From: Cypionkella sp.
GTDB taxonomy: Bacteria > Pseudomonadota > Alphaproteobacteria > Rhodobacterales > Rhodobacteraceae
Assembly: GCA_025458085.1 (NCBI GenBank)
Contig: JALOTC010000004.1
Location: 1 to 34,462, forward strand
Direction of reading: 5' to 3'
DNA: 34,462 nt
The position numbers were made by a program, and so were the translations under genes. The notes under the pieces were generated by a model. The model did no database searches, was not told the origin of the DNA, and saw only the letters and a program-made list of their open reading frames with translations. This document shows, piece after piece, positions 1 through 8,902 of the stretch. Every line of letters starts with the position of its first letter. Within the stretch, counting starts at the first letter, position 1.

Positions 1-141
1 CTGATCGGCGCGGAAAAGCTGTCGCGCCTTTATGCCCGCGCTCTTGCCGCCCAAGGCGCGGCAGTGCAGGTTCTGCCCGGCACGGCCTGTACCCTTGCGG
101 GCCTTGCCGCGCTTGCCCGATCACCAGAGGTTATCCGATGA
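1..141 (+). CDS. dgoK: 2-dehydro-3-deoxygalactonokinase, C-terminal end (partial)
   Basis: Only the last 46 codons are present. The reading frame is open from base 1 and ends in TGA at 139-141. The visible tail begins LIGAEKLSRLYARAL and continues through an Ala/Leu-rich helix, which resembles the end of DgoK sugar-acid kinases. Those enzymes phosphorylate 2-dehydro-3-deoxy-D-galactonate in the cytoplasm. The identification leans mostly on context: the next gene, which overlaps this stop by 4 nt (ATGA), is the aldolase that uses the DgoK product. The rest of the gene lies outside the window, so its active site cannot be checked. Confidence 0.7.
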   Translation: MIGAEKLSRLYARALAAQGAAVQVLPGTACTLAGLAALARSPEVIR

Positions 142-746
142 GCCATCGCAACATCATCGCCATCCTGCGTGGGATCACCCCGGCCGAGGCGATCCCCATC
201 GCCCGCGCGCTGGTCGATGCCGGGATCACCCGGATCGAGGTACCGCTGAATTCGCCGCAGCCTATGACATCGATCGTTGCCATGGTCGACAAACTGGGTG
301 CCGTGGCGCAGGTGGGTGCTGGCACCGTGCTGACCGTGGATCAGGTCCAAGATGTGAAGGACGCGGGCGGCAGGCTGGTCGTCTCTCCCAATTGCGACCC
401 AGAGGTGATCCGCGCCACCAAGAAATTGGGGATGCAAAGCTGGCCGGGCGTGATGACGCCGACGGAATGTTTCACTGCCCTAAAGGCCGGGGCGGATGGG
501 TTGAAACTCTTTCCCGGCAGTCTGATCGGGCCAGAGGGGCTAAAGGCCATCCGTGCCGTTTTGCCAAAGGGAATGCAGGTCTATGCCGTAGGCGGCGCAG
601 GCCCGCAGAACTTTGCCGAATGGGCGAAGGCCGGGGCCACGGGCTTTGGCATCGGCACGGCCCTTTACACGCCCGGCCTGTCCGTGGCCGAAGTGGCCGA
701 ACGTGCGGCAAGCATCGTCGCCGCGCATGACGAGGTTTTCGGATGA
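138..746 (+). CDS. dgoA: 2-dehydro-3-deoxy-6-phosphogalactonate aldolase
   Basis: This 202-aa class I aldolase belongs to the KDPG/KDPGal family and is of normal length for it. It cleaves 2-dehydro-3-deoxy-6-phosphogalactonate to pyruvate and glyceraldehyde-3-phosphate in the cytoplasm. Family landmarks are visible: the N-terminal ILRG motif with Arg11, RIEVPLNS with the catalytic-type Glu34, and DGLKLFPGS with the Schiff-base Lys123. A glycine-rich phosphate-binding stretch (AVGGAGPQNF) follows. The RIEVPLNS form fits DgoA rather than Eda (typically EVTLR), and the galactose-type neighbours support that. The start overlaps the dgoK stop and the stop overlaps the lactonase start, each by 4 nt, so the genes are probably translationally coupled. 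Confidence 0.93.
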   Translation: MSHRNIIAILRGITPAEAIPIARALVDAGITRIEVPLNSPQPMTSIVAMVDKLGAVAQVGAGTVLTVDQVQDVKDAGGRLVVSPNCDPEVIRATKKLGMQSWPGVMTPTECFTALKAGADGLKLFPGSLIGPEGLKAIRAVLPKGMQVYAVGGAGPQNFAEWAKAGATGFGIGTALYTPGLSVAEVAERAASIVAAHDEVFG

Positions 747-1585
747 TCTTCGACGCCCGCCCCTGCGCCTTGGGGGAAGGACCGCTATGGCATCCACTGC
801 GTGTGCAGTTGTTCTGGTTCGACATCCTGAACCGACGCCTGCTGACGCGCGATGCAAGCGGCGCGAAGGAATGGCAATTTCCCGAAATGGTCAGCGCGGC
901 GGCATGGCTTGACCATGATAGGCTGCTGATTGCCTCGGAATCCCGGCTGTTCCGTTTTGACCTGACCACCGGCAAGGAAGAAACGCTTGTGGCCCTAGAG
1001 GCAGAAAATCCGACCACCCGGTCCAACGATGGCAGGGCCGATCCGATGGGTGGTTTCTGGATCGGCACGATGGGCAAGGCGGCGGAATCGGGGGCTGGCG
1101 CGATCTGGCGGTTCTACCGGGGCGAACTGCGCAAGCTGTTCCCCGGCATCACGATTTCCAACGCCATTTCCTTTCCGCCAGATGGGCGGACGGCTTGCTT
1201 CACCGATACGGTGACAGGCCGCGTGATGCGGGTTGCGCTGGATGGCGAAGGCTGGCCCAAGGGGCAGCCAGAGGTTTTTCTGGACCTTTCGGCCGAAGGA
1301 TTGAACCCAGATGGCGCGGTTTTTGACGCCACAGGTCTTTTGTGGCTGGCCGAATGGGGGGCGTCGCGCGTGGCGGCCTATGCGCCCGATGGCAGCAGGG
1401 TCCGCAGCGTGGCCTTTGACGCGCCCCATACGTCTTGCCCCGCTTTCGGGGGCGATACGCTGTACTGCACCACCGCCCTGCAAGGCATGGATGCGGCAGC
1501 TCGCGTGGCCCATCCGCTCGCGGGCCAAACCTTCATGGCCCCCGGCATCGCGCAGGGGCAAGACGAACATCAGGTGATCTTGTGA
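743..1585 (+). CDS. SMP-30/gluconolactonase-family sugar lactonase (probable galactonolactonase)
   Basis: This 280-aa protein has the six-bladed propeller pattern of the SMP-30/gluconolactonase/LRE family. The three usual divalent-metal ligands can be placed: Glu12 in GEGPLW, Asn140 in ISNAISF and Asp190 in [10 protein letters not shown] conserved [18 protein letters not shown]-type segment lies at 94-111. The family hydrolyses aldonolactones to aldonates. Lying between dgoA and a beta-galactosidase gene, it most likely opens D-galactono-lactone; arabino- or gluconolactone remain possible. It has no signal peptide, so it should be cytoplasmic. The ATG overlaps the dgoA stop and its TGA overlaps the GTG of the next gene. 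Confidence 0.88.
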   Translation: MIFDARPCALGEGPLWHPLRVQLFWFDILNRRLLTRDASGAKEWQFPEMVSAAAWLDHDRLLIASESRLFRFDLTTGKEETLVALEAENPTTRSNDGRADPMGGFWIGTMGKAAESGAGAIWRFYRGELRKLFPGITISNAISFPPDGRTACFTDTVTGRVMRVALDGEGWPKGQPEVFLDLSAEGLNPDGAVFDATGLLWLAEWGASRVAAYAPDGSRVRSVAFDAPHTSCPAFGGDTLYCTTALQGMDAAARVAHPLAGQTFMAPGIAQGQDEHQVIL

Positions 1586-3489
1586 AACGCACGCTTGGCG
1601 TCTGCTACTACCCCGAACATTGGCCCGAGGCGCAATGGGCCGAAGATGCCGCCCGGATGGCAGCCCTCGGCCTGACATGGGTTCGCATAGGCGAATTTGC
1701 ATGGAGCCGGATTGAACCCCAACCCGGTACGCTGGATTGGGATTGGCTTGACCGCGCGATTGCCACTCTTGGCGCGGCGGGATTGAAGGTCGTGCTCGGC
1801 ACCCCAACTGCCACGCCTCCGCGTTGGATGATCGACCGCCACCCCGATATGCTGGCGGTGGACCGGCAAGGCCGCGCGCGCGGCTTTGGCTCGCGCCGCC
1901 ATTACGATTTCGCCCATGAAGGATACCGTGCCGAATGTGGGCGGATCGTCACGCTCATGGCCGAACGCTATGGCCGGAACCCCCATGTCGCCGCATGGCA
2001 GACCGATAACGAATATGCCTGCCATGATACGGTTCTGTCCTTCTCGGATGTGTCGCTGCGCGCGTTTCGCAATTGGCTGGCACGGAAATACCAGTCACCG
2101 CAGGCATTGAACCGCGCTTGGGGCAATGTGTTCTGGTCCATGGACTATGCCGATTTCGAAGAGATCGGCCTGCCCAACCTAACAGTGACAGAGGCGAACC
2201 CGGCGCATTGGATGGATTACCGCCGCTTTGCCAGTGACATGGTGGTAGAGTTCAACCGCCTTCAGGCCGAGATCATCCGCCGTCATTCCGCCGCCCCCAT
2301 TGCGCATAACTACATGGGCCGGATCACGGATTTCGACCATTTCGCCGTCGGGGCCGATCTGGAGATCGCCTCGTGGGATTCCTATCCCTTGGGCTTTCTG
2401 TCGGACAGGCTGGAGGCAAGTGCCGACCACAAGCGCCGCTTTGTCCGGCAGGGTGACCCGGATTTTCAGGCCTTTCACCATGATCTTTATCGCGCCGTGG
2501 GCCGGGGCCGGTGGTGGATCATGGAACAGCAACCCGGCCCGGTGAACTGGGCACCCTATAACCCCGACCCCTTGCCCGGCATGGCCCGCCTTTGGGCGTG
2601 GGAAGCCTTTGCCCATGGTGCAGAGGCCGTGTGCTATTTTCGCTGGCGTCAGGCGCCCTTCGCGCAAGAGCAAATGCATGCGGGCCTTTTGCGCCCCGAC
2701 AGCGCCCCCGCCCCCGCCTTTGACGAGGCCGGGCAGGTTGCCCGCGAATTGGCCGAAATGCCGGATCAGGGTACGGCACAGGCGCGCGTGGCGCTGGTTT
2801 TTGACTATGCCTCGGCCTGGGCGTGGGAAGTGCAGCCGCAGGGCCGCGATTTCGATTACTTCCGTCTGGTGTTCCATATCTACAAGGGCCTGCGGCGACT
2901 TGGGCTAAGCGTCGATATCCTGCCGCCCGATTGTGCGGATCTTGCACCCTATGCGCTTGTGCTTGCGCCGGGTGTGGCGACCCTGTCTGAACCCCTGCTG
3001 AAAGCCTTGGCCGCGCATCAGGGGCAAGCCCTGATCGGGCCGCGCAGCAATGCCAAAACCCCAGATTTCGCAACGCCCGTGCCGCTGCCGCCCAACCTGC
3101 CCGGTCTGGCCGCGACGGTGGCGCGCGTCGAAAGCCTGCCCCCTGATGTGCCAGTACCTTTGGCCCGTGGTGGGCAGGTCCTGCATTGGCGCGAAAAGCT
3201 GGAAACCACGGCACAGGTGGTGGAAGTCGCGGAAGATGGCTGGCCCGTTCTCGTCGCAACAGGGGGGCTACATTATCTGGCGGGCTGGCCGGATGCGGCG
3301 GCGCTGGAGCGTATCCTGTCCGAGGCATGCGCCCGTGCGGGCCTCGCCGCCGAGCGTCTGCCCGAAGGGCTGCGCCGCCGTGACAGCGCAACCCATGCTT
3401 TCTGGTTCAACTACAATTCGGATCCTATCACATGGGGGGGGGTGACGATCCCGCCCGCCGGTGTTCACTGGCAAGCGCTGGCACCCTGA
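1582..3489 (+). CDS. Beta-galactosidase, glycoside hydrolase family 42
   Basis: This 635-aa GH42 enzyme hydrolyses terminal beta-galactosides such as lactose. It begins with the family hallmark [10 protein letters not shown]. The acid/base glutamate is Glu144 in [10 protein letters not shown] and the nucleophile is Glu315 in [13 protein letters not shown] trimerisation/flavodoxin-like domain with [10 protein letters not shown] follows at about 425 onward, then a short C-terminal beta domain. The frame is open further upstream, but GTG at 1582 is preferred: it gives a 4-nt overlap with the lactonase stop and starts just before the conserved N-terminus. There is no signal peptide, so substrate must be imported. 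It is the last gene of the operon and is followed by a strong inverted repeat. Confidence 0.93.
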   Translation: MKRTLGVCYYPEHWPEAQWAEDAARMAALGLTWVRIGEFAWSRIEPQPGTLDWDWLDRAIATLGAAGLKVVLGTPTATPPRWMIDRHPDMLAVDRQGRARGFGSRRHYDFAHEGYRAECGRIVTLMAERYGRNPHVAAWQTDNEYACHDTVLSFSDVSLRAFRNWLARKYQSPQALNRAWGNVFWSMDYADFEEIGLPNLTVTEANPAHWMDYRRFASDMVVEFNRLQAEIIRRHSAAPIAHNYMGRITDFDHFAVGADLEIASWDSYPLGFLSDRLEASADHKRRFVRQGDPDFQAFHHDLYRAVGRGRWWIMEQQPGPVNWAPYNPDPLPGMARLWAWEAFAHGAEAVCYFRWRQAPFAQEQMHAGLLRPDSAPAPAFDEAGQVARELAEMPDQGTAQARVALVFDYASAWAWEVQPQGRDFDYFRLVFHIYKGLRRLGLSVDILPPDCADLAPYALVLAPGVATLSEPLLKALAAHQGQALIGPRSNAKTPDFATPVPLPPNLPGLAATVARVESLPPDVPVPLARGGQVLHWREKLETTAQVVEVAEDGWPVLVATGGLHYLAGWPDAAALERILSEACARAGLAAERLPEGLRRRDSATHAFWFNYNSDPITWGGVTIPPAGVHWQALAP

Positions 3490-3493
3490 TCCA

Positions 3494-3534
3494 ATGCCGG
3501 TTCTGCCTTAGGCGACGCGAGGCAGAACCGGCAT
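3494..3534. terminator. 15-bp perfect inverted repeat between convergent genes
   Basis: The arms at 3494-3508 (ATGCCGGTTCTGCCT) and 3520-3534 (AGGCAGAACCGGCAT) are perfectly complementary, with an 11-nt loop. The repeat lies 5 nt beyond the beta-galactosidase stop and contains the last eight codons of the convergent gene. Neither strand has a U-run after the stem, so a bidirectional 3'-end hairpin is inferred rather than a textbook intrinsic terminator. Confidence 0.6.
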
Positions 3535-4431
3535 GATCGCCGCAGCATGGGCCATGCGGCGCACCCAAGATTGCACATCCGCCTCGATCTGCACGCGAAA
3601 GCCCGGCAGCATCCGTTCCGCTGCGGCAATGCCCAGATCGCGCAACGTGGCACCTTTTAGGCTTGTGTCCAAAGCTTCCCACCCGGATTTTGGGTCGGTC
3701 GAAAAGGCCGCTTTCGACAAATCGCCCTTGATCCACCAATGGAGGTGATCCAGTTCAAAGCGGTGAACATCCTCCCCAAGATCCGCTTCGGGAAGCCGGA
3801 TCGTATGCGTTTGGACATAGGTGCCTGTCGTATCTGTGGCACGGTTCAGCATCTCTGCCCCGATTTCCGTCCACCCCGATGCGCGGTCTGCCCCGAGTGG
3901 CAACCACTCGCCTTGGTCCGAGGTGCGGAACAAAAGGCTGTCGGGCGTAGCGCCTTCGGCGACTTCAAAGGTAATCTCGCCAAAACGCATTGTGGCAAAG
4001 GCTTCGGGCATAGCGGGCGCAGGTGCAACGTTCGTCTCTGCCGTGGCGGGCCGGGGCTGTTCCAGGGCAGGCGCGGCGCGGCCGGCCAAGAGGGACAAAA
4101 TCGCTTCGCCCTCTGCTGTGGGGCGCAAGGTTTCACCCTGCAAATCGGCCAGCCCCGCAATGCGCAGCGCCGTCTTTTCCACGGCAAGCAAGGATTGGCC
4201 TAGGGCAAGGCGCATGACCGCCCGCATCAGATGCGACACGGAACTGGGGTCAAGTTCGACCAATGCTTCCATCAGGGCCAGCATCGCCCTTGCCGAGGCT
4301 TGGGTCTGTGCCTGCGCCTGACGTTCTGCCATGGCGCGAACTGTCACGGAAAGGTCTTTCGGGGCAAGATCAAGCAGGCCGAGGAGTTCAGAGGGGGAAA
4401 CGGCCTGTGCGGGGGCAAATTCTGCGGACAT
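3508..4431 (-). CDS. Uncharacterised protein with helical N-terminus and Ala/Pro linker
   Basis: This 307-aa protein is not one I recognise. The start is well supported by AAGGAG five nt before the ATG at 4431. Residues 1-110 are Ala/Leu/Met-rich and look helical (RQAQAQTQASARAMLALMEAL). An Ala/Pro-rich linker spans about 115-145. The C-terminal half (about 146-290) is more mixed, with aromatic and charged residues (HRFELDHLHWWIKGDL). It has no signal peptide or membrane segment, so it is probably cytoplasmic. It is transcribed divergently from a LysR regulator and may be its target, but nothing indicates a function. Its last eight codons are part of the inverted repeat at 3494-3534. Confidence 0.75.
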   Translation of the reverse strand: MSAEFAPAQAVSPSELLGLLDLAPKDLSVTVRAMAERQAQAQTQASARAMLALMEALVELDPSSVSHLMRAVMRLALGQSLLAVEKTALRIAGLADLQGETLRPTAEGEAILSLLAGRAAPALEQPRPATAETNVAPAPAMPEAFATMRFGEITFEVAEGATPDSLLFRTSDQGEWLPLGADRASGWTEIGAEMLNRATDTTGTYVQTHTIRLPEADLGEDVHRFELDHLHWWIKGDLSKAAFSTDPKSGWEALDTSLKGATLRDLGIAAAERMLPGFRVQIEADVQSWVRRMAHAAAIMPVLPRVA

Positions 4432-4569
4432 CGCTGCTCCTTGGATGGATGGTGAGGATAACGGCGCGAAAGTCATATGCTTTAGCCCCGGCCAAACGGT
4501 GTTTCCCCCAAATGAACGATGCCCCGTATTTCCCCGGATAGGACGCGCAATTGCCGCGATCCTGCCCGA

Positions 4570-4582
4570 ATTGGCATCCAAT
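4570..4582. promoter_or_regulatory. Small palindrome in the LysR divergent intergenic region
   Basis: ATTGG-CAT-CCAAT is a perfect 5-bp inverted repeat centred about 45 nt before the LysR ATG, in the 189-bp gap between the divergent genes. It could be a half of an operator, but it does not match a clean T-N11-A LysR box. The rest of the gap shows no confident promoter. Confidence 0.25.
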
Positions 4583-4620
4583 ACTGTCCACATACCCAGA
4601 TCGTGTCTGCCGGGGGAAAA

Positions 4621-5526
4621 ATGGATCGACTGACTGAAATGGAGGCTTTTGCCACGGTGGTGGATCAGGGTGGTTTCACCGATGCCGCCAAGAAGATGGG
4701 GATTTCGAAATCTGCCGTTTCGAAACATGTCTCCGCGCTTGAAGCGCGGTTGGGCGCCCGGCTTCTGAACCGCACCACCCGCCGCGTCTCGCCCACCGAG
4801 ATCGGCCTTGCCTATTATGACCGTGCCCGCCGCGTGCTGAACGATGCGGGAGAGGCCGACGCCTTGGTCACCTCGATGCAATCGGCGCCTTCGGGCCTGC
4901 TGCGGATCAGTGTAGCCACGGATTTCGGGGTGAACCTGCTATCCCCAATCCTTGGGGATTTCCTACAGGAATTCCCCGACATCACTGTGAATATGGTTCT
5001 GAACAACCGCTATGTCGAACTGATCAGCGAAGGGTTCGACATGGCGATCCGCGTCGGTGAGTTGGAAGACTCAAGTCTGCGCGCACGCAAGATCGCCGAA
5101 ACGTCAAAGCGGATGATTGCGGCCCCCGGCTATTTCCAGCGCCACGGTCGCCCGTTGAAGATCGACGATCTGAACGACCACAAGCTTCTGCACTATTCCA
5201 ATCAGGCGAATGGAAATGTCTGGAAGATCACCGCGCCGTCGGGGGAAAAGCGGCAGGTGCGCACGGCTGGGTGGCTGACAGTGAACGATGGGCAATCGCT
5301 GCTGAATGCTGCCATCGCCGGCCTCGGCATCGCATATCTGCCAAGCTTCCTCTATGCCGATGCGATGCGTCAGGGGCTGGTGGAGGAGGCACTTCCGGGC
5401 CTTCCGACCGAAGTGTTGGGTATCTATGCCGTCTATCCGCCGGGACGTTTTACCCAACCCAAGGTGCGCGCATTTATCGATTTCCTTGTGCAGCGTTACG
5501 CCGACAAAGGACCCGACAACTGGTAG
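4621..5526 (+). CDS. LysR-family transcriptional regulator
   Basis: This 301-aa protein has the standard LysR length and architecture. The N-terminal winged helix-turn-helix covers about residues 1-60 (MEAFATVVDQGGFTDAAKKM, then SKSAVSKHVSALEARLG and LLNRTTRRVSPTEIG). An effector-binding domain begins near residue 90 (GLLRISVATDFGVNLLSPIL). The NRTTRRVSPTE wing places it in the CrgA/DmlR-like subgroup. The ATG at 4621 is chosen because the HTH begins at once and a purine-rich GGGGG stretch precedes it; in-frame codons upstream carry no family similarity. The divergent 307-aa gene is the most likely local target. The inducer cannot be inferred. It converges on the ompA-like gene with an 18-nt gap. 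Confidence 0.92.
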   Translation: MDRLTEMEAFATVVDQGGFTDAAKKMGISKSAVSKHVSALEARLGARLLNRTTRRVSPTEIGLAYYDRARRVLNDAGEADALVTSMQSAPSGLLRISVATDFGVNLLSPILGDFLQEFPDITVNMVLNNRYVELISEGFDMAIRVGELEDSSLRARKIAETSKRMIAAPGYFQRHGRPLKIDDLNDHKLLHYSNQANGNVWKITAPSGEKRQVRTAGWLTVNDGQSLLNAAIAGLGIAYLPSFLYADAMRQGLVEEALPGLPTEVLGIYAVYPPGRFTQPKVRAFIDFLVQRYADKGPDNW

Positions 5527-5544
5527 ACGCTACCCCGTCCTATC

Positions 5545-6510
5545 CTAGGGACTAACTTGGGTCGAGGTCACAATGACCTCGACCCTTCTGTTCATCTGGC
5601 GGCCTTCCTCTGTCAGGTTGCTCGCGACTGGGGCAAGATAGCCGACACCTTGGGCCTCAACCCTGTCCGGGGCGATCCCATAGGTTTCCACCAGAACCTG
5701 TCGCACCGCTTCTGCCCTTTGCCGGGACAGGGTGATATTCCCTTCAAGTGCGCCTGATGAGTCTGTGTGGCCGACAAGGGCGATGGTCAGGCTCGGATTG
5801 GCACGCAGCCATCCGGCAAGCTCCGTGATCACGCGGCTGTCAGTGCCGTTGAGTGCGCCACTTCCGGTGGCGAAGCTCAACCCCTCGAGAATGACCGCAC
5901 CTTCGGCCAGAAGTCTTGCGCCAAGGTCCGGATCTATCGCCCCGCTTGACCTGCCAACCAGAGGCGGATCAGGCTGTGCCTTGCGGTCAATCGAGGGTGC
6001 AACACTTGGCCAGCTTCCGCCAACTTGCGTGATCTGAATAAAGCCGGTGCCAGCACTGCGGCTGACGATGATCCCCACGCCTTCGCTTTCCCGAACGGCG
6101 GAAAGATAACGGAAATCACCCAGATCCACATGCATCTCTGGCTCTGGCAAAAGCGTCAGCGCATAGCGGAAGTCAAACCCACCGCAGGCAAAGGCCTCGC
6201 AATCCAGAAGGATATCAAACCCTGCTTCCTCCAATTGCCCCCGCAAGGGGGCCAGAAGGTCCAATGTCGAAAGATCTGTCCCGGGAATTTGCCACGCGGT
6301 TTCCTGCACCTGCCCTTCCAGCCTGCGCCGGGGCACTTCGCCTTGTCGGAAAGGCCCAGTGGGCAAATCGACCGATCCATTTTCGCTCGTTCGGGTGGCC
6401 ACAGGGAAGCCGCCGCCGAGCGGGCCAAGGTCCTGCGCCGTGACCGGGCCAAGGCAGAGCGCCAAGCCCATGGCTGCGCCATACGCCCCAAGAACGGCTG
6501 TCCTGATCAC
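5545..6510 (-). CDS. OmpA-family envelope protein with C-terminal peptidoglycan-binding domain
   Basis: This 321-aa protein has an N-terminal signal sequence ending near TAQ-DLG (residue 26). A middle region of no recognised fold contains two Cys about six residues apart (DCEAFACGGFDF). A C-terminal OmpA domain spans about 200-315, with GHTD at 247-250, LSRQRA with Arg265, and NRRVEV. These residues normally hold the diaminopimelate of peptidoglycan, so it probably tethers an envelope layer to the cell wall. GTG at 6510 is chosen as start: it overlaps the preceding acetyltransferase stop (GTGA) and places the hydrophobic signal at the N-terminus. It is the last gene of a three-gene minus-strand operon. 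Confidence 0.85.
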   Translation of the reverse strand: MIRTAVLGAYGAAMGLALCLGPVTAQDLGPLGGGFPVATRTSENGSVDLPTGPFRQGEVPRRRLEGQVQETAWQIPGTDLSTLDLLAPLRGQLEEAGFDILLDCEAFACGGFDFRYALTLLPEPEMHVDLGDFRYLSAVRESEGVGIIVSRSAGTGFIQITQVGGSWPSVAPSIDRKAQPDPPLVGRSSGAIDPDLGARLLAEGAVILEGLSFATGSGALNGTDSRVITELAGWLRANPSLTIALVGHTDSSGALEGNITLSRQRAEAVRQVLVETYGIAPDRVEAQGVGYLAPVASNLTEEGRQMNRRVEVIVTSTQVSP

Positions 6511-7235
6511 CTGTTCTGCCCTGCTGCTTGCCGATAGTGGTACTGTCCCACAACCTCCATGCCGAGGGAAGTATAGAGCGCCCGCGCCGGCAGGTTTGCG
6601 GCTGTCACAATCAAGACAAGCTGCTCCGCCCCGGATTGAAGCGCCCACGCCGCAGCGCCGCGCAGCAAGAGGCGGCCATACCCCTTGCGCCGGGCTTTCT
6701 CTGGCACGCAAAGCGCGTGCAGCCCAGCAACGTGACCGGATATTGCAGCGAATGCGGCACCGACGGGGCGGTCCTCTGCCCGCGCCAAAAGTGCCGCTTT
6801 CGGCCTTGCGGCGCGCTCCATGATGGCCAGGCGCTCACCCCTGATTCCTCCCTCGGCCCAAAGGATGTTGCACATCGCCAAGGGCGGCCAATGCGCAAAA
6901 ATCGAAAGCGGCTCCGGCTCTGGTTGGGATAGCAGTTTGGTTGGTGCTGCATAGGCAATGACCGGATCGACAACGCCGTAACCACGGGCGGCGAGCGCCG
7001 CATCAAGGGCAGGATCGCTGTCAGGTCTTACCCGGAACAGGGGCGTCTGACCCAGACGCAGCATAGCATTTTCGGCATCTGCGATCTCTGTCTCTTGCCA
7101 CGGGCCGGTCGCTTGTGCGGATGAAACCCTTTTGCCGCCTCCGCGCCCTTCGCGGATCAGCCAGGGGCCAAGCGCCTCGGTGCTTGCGGCGGGCCATGTG
7201 GCCTCGAACGCGGACCAAAGCGCGGAGGGCATCAT
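6507..7235 (-). CDS. GNAT-family N-acetyltransferase
   Basis: This 242-aa protein has the GNAT acetyl-CoA site at about residues 177-190 (VPEKARRKGYGRLLL), with the RRKGYG pyrophosphate loop at 182-187. The closing GNAT strand/helix is visible as NLPARALYTSLGMEVVGQYHYR. The first ~120 residues are poorly conserved and may form a second, degenerate GNAT half. The substrate is unknown. The first of two adjacent ATG codons (7235) overlaps the upstream cinA-like stop by 4 nt (ATGA), and the stop overlaps the ompA-like GTG. This implies a coupled operon. Confidence 0.88.
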   Translation of the reverse strand: MMPSALWSAFEATWPAASTEALGPWLIREGRGGGKRVSSAQATGPWQETEIADAENAMLRLGQTPLFRVRPDSDPALDAALAARGYGVVDPVIAYAAPTKLLSQPEPEPLSIFAHWPPLAMCNILWAEGGIRGERLAIMERAARPKAALLARAEDRPVGAAFAAISGHVAGLHALCVPEKARRKGYGRLLLRGAAAWALQSGAEQLVLIVTAANLPARALYTSLGMEVVGQYHYRQAAGQNR

Positions 7236-7951
7236 CCAAATAGCCTGACAAGCTGTGACATGGCCGCGTCGATCCGGGCAGGATCGGTGCCACGGATCAC
7301 AAGGTTCGTGCCATGTGCGCCATTGCGAATGAAGGGATAGGACCCCATCGACAAATCCGGAAACTCTGCAGCCAGTTTCCCGAATTCTGCGGCAATCTCG
7401 CCTTCACCCCGCTGCACTTGAAGGTTCTGGCTCAGAAGCGGCGCGCCGCCCGTCAGTTTGGGCAATACACTGGCCACCATCGCCTCGAATATCTTGGGTA
7501 CGCCCGCCATGACATGCACATTGCCCATTGTGAAGCCCGGCGCGGTCGAGACCGGATTGTCGATCAGGCTGGCCCCTTCGGGAATGCGGGCCATGCGCTG
7601 GCGGGCCTCGTTAAACTCCAGCCCTGCGCGGTCGTAATGCGCCTGCAACAGCGCCATCGCATCGGCCCGATGGCTGATCGACACGCCAAAGGCAGCAGCA
7701 ATCGCATCGGCGGTGATGTCATCATGCGTCGGCCCGATCCCGCCACTGGTAAAGACATGGTCATAGCGCGCGCGCAACGCATTGACGCTGGCCACGATCG
7801 CCCCGTGGTCATCGGCCACTACCCGCGCTTCCATCAGGCGGATGCCATGCCGCGTCAATTCCCCGGCCAGAAAATGCATGTTCGAGTCGCGCGTGCGCCC
7901 CGATAGGATCTCATCCCCGATGACCAGCATCGCCGCTGTCGGATTCGCCAT
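7232..7951 (-). CDS. Competence/damage-inducible protein CinA, MoaB-like N-terminal domain only
   Basis: This 239-aa protein has the molybdopterin-binding/MoaB-like fold of CinA N-terminal domains: MLVIGDEILSGRTRDSN at 8-24 and FTSGGIGPTHDDIT at 67-80. In full-length CinA this domain has ADP-ribose pyrophosphatase activity and is fused to a PncC NMN-amidase domain. The PncC part is absent here, as in many alphaproteobacteria that encode it separately. The frame is open far upstream, but ATG at 7951 has a GAGGGGAGA ribosome site and begins at the conserved domain. It is the first gene of the operon with the acetyltransferase and OmpA-like genes and is divergent from map. Confidence 0.88.
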   Translation of the reverse strand: MANPTAAMLVIGDEILSGRTRDSNMHFLAGELTRHGIRLMEARVVADDHGAIVASVNALRARYDHVFTSGGIGPTHDDITADAIAAAFGVSISHRADAMALLQAHYDRAGLEFNEARQRMARIPEGASLIDNPVSTAPGFTMGNVHVMAGVPKIFEAMVASVLPKLTGGAPLLSQNLQVQRGEGEIAAEFGKLAAEFPDLSMGSYPFIRNGAHGTNLVIRGTDPARIDAAMSQLVRLFG

Positions 7952-8092
7952 GCCACGCTCTCCCCTCTGCTGACCAGCCGGGTATAGGCCGCGTCTCGCC
8001 GCACGCAAGGCCAAGCTGCCTCCCCGCTGCGCGACCCTCTGGCCATTTGCGGCCATTTTCCCTATCAAGACGCAAGGACAAAGGAGTTCAAG

Positions 8093-8902
8093 GTGCAGGA
8101 AACGCGCGGTCGGATCACGCGGGAAGGGATTCGCATCCATGAGGATGAGGATTTTGCTGGCATGCGCATGGCCGGACGAGTCGCGGCCGAGATTCTTGAC
8201 GTGGTTGCCCCTCTGGTTCTGCCCGGCGTTACGACTGGAGAAATCGACGATTTCATCCGGACCGAGATCGCACGGCGGGGCGTGACATCTGCCACGATCG
8301 GTTACAAGGGATATCAGCACGCCTCTTGCATCAGTGTGAACCACGTCGTCTGTCATGGAATTCCCGGTGCCAAGGTCCTCGCCGATGGCGATATTCTGAA
8401 CATCGATGTGACGGTGATCGTCGATGGCTGGTACGGCGATACCAGCCGGATGTATGTGGCCGGAAACCTGCCCCGCAAGGCAGAGCGCCTGATCGAAGTG
8501 ACGCATGAGGCGCTTCTGCGTGGCATCGCTGCGGTCAAACCGGGTAACACCTTTGGCGATATCGGCCATGCGATCCAAAGCTATGTCGAAGCCAACCGGA
8601 TGAGCGTGGTGCGCGACTTCTGTGGTCATGGTCTTGGCCGGGTCTTTCACGCCCCACCGAATGTGCTGCACTATGGCAGGCCCGGCAGTGGCCCCGTCTT
8701 GGAAGAGGGCATGTTCTTCACCATCGAACCGATGGTGAATCTTGGGCGGCCCGAGACGAAAGTCCTGTCGGATGACTGGACAGCAGTGACCCGTGACAAG
8801 TCACTTTCGGCGCAGTTCGAACATTCGGTTGGCGTCACCGCCGCGGGATGCGAAATCTTTACCCTCTCCCCGGCTGGTTTGTTTCACCCGACCTGGCTCT
8901 GA
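8093..8902 (+). CDS. map: Methionine aminopeptidase, type I
   Basis: This 269-aa cytoplasmic metalloprotease removes the initiator Met from nascent proteins. All expected metal and catalytic residues are visible: His88 (VVCHGIP), Asp105 (LNIDVTV), Asp116 (YGDTSRM), His179 (GHGLGR), Glu212 (FTIEPMV) and Glu243 (QFEHSVGVT). The size is typical of type Ia enzymes. The start is GTG at 8093, fixed by AAGGAG at 8081-8086, six nt upstream; there is no suitable ATG nearby. It is divergent from the cinA-like gene and convergent with flgI, separated by 61 bp that contain only a weak CTTGCC/GGCAAG stem (8926-8949). Confidence 0.96.
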   Translation: MQETRGRITREGIRIHEDEDFAGMRMAGRVAAEILDVVAPLVLPGVTTGEIDDFIRTEIARRGVTSATIGYKGYQHASCISVNHVVCHGIPGAKVLADGDILNIDVTVIVDGWYGDTSRMYVAGNLPRKAERLIEVTHEALLRGIAAVKPGNTFGDIGHAIQSYVEANRMSVVRDFCGHGLGRVFHAPPNVLHYGRPGSGPVLEEGMFFTIEPMVNLGRPETKVLSDDWTAVTRDKSLSAQFEHSVGVTAAGCEIFTLSPAGLFHPTWL

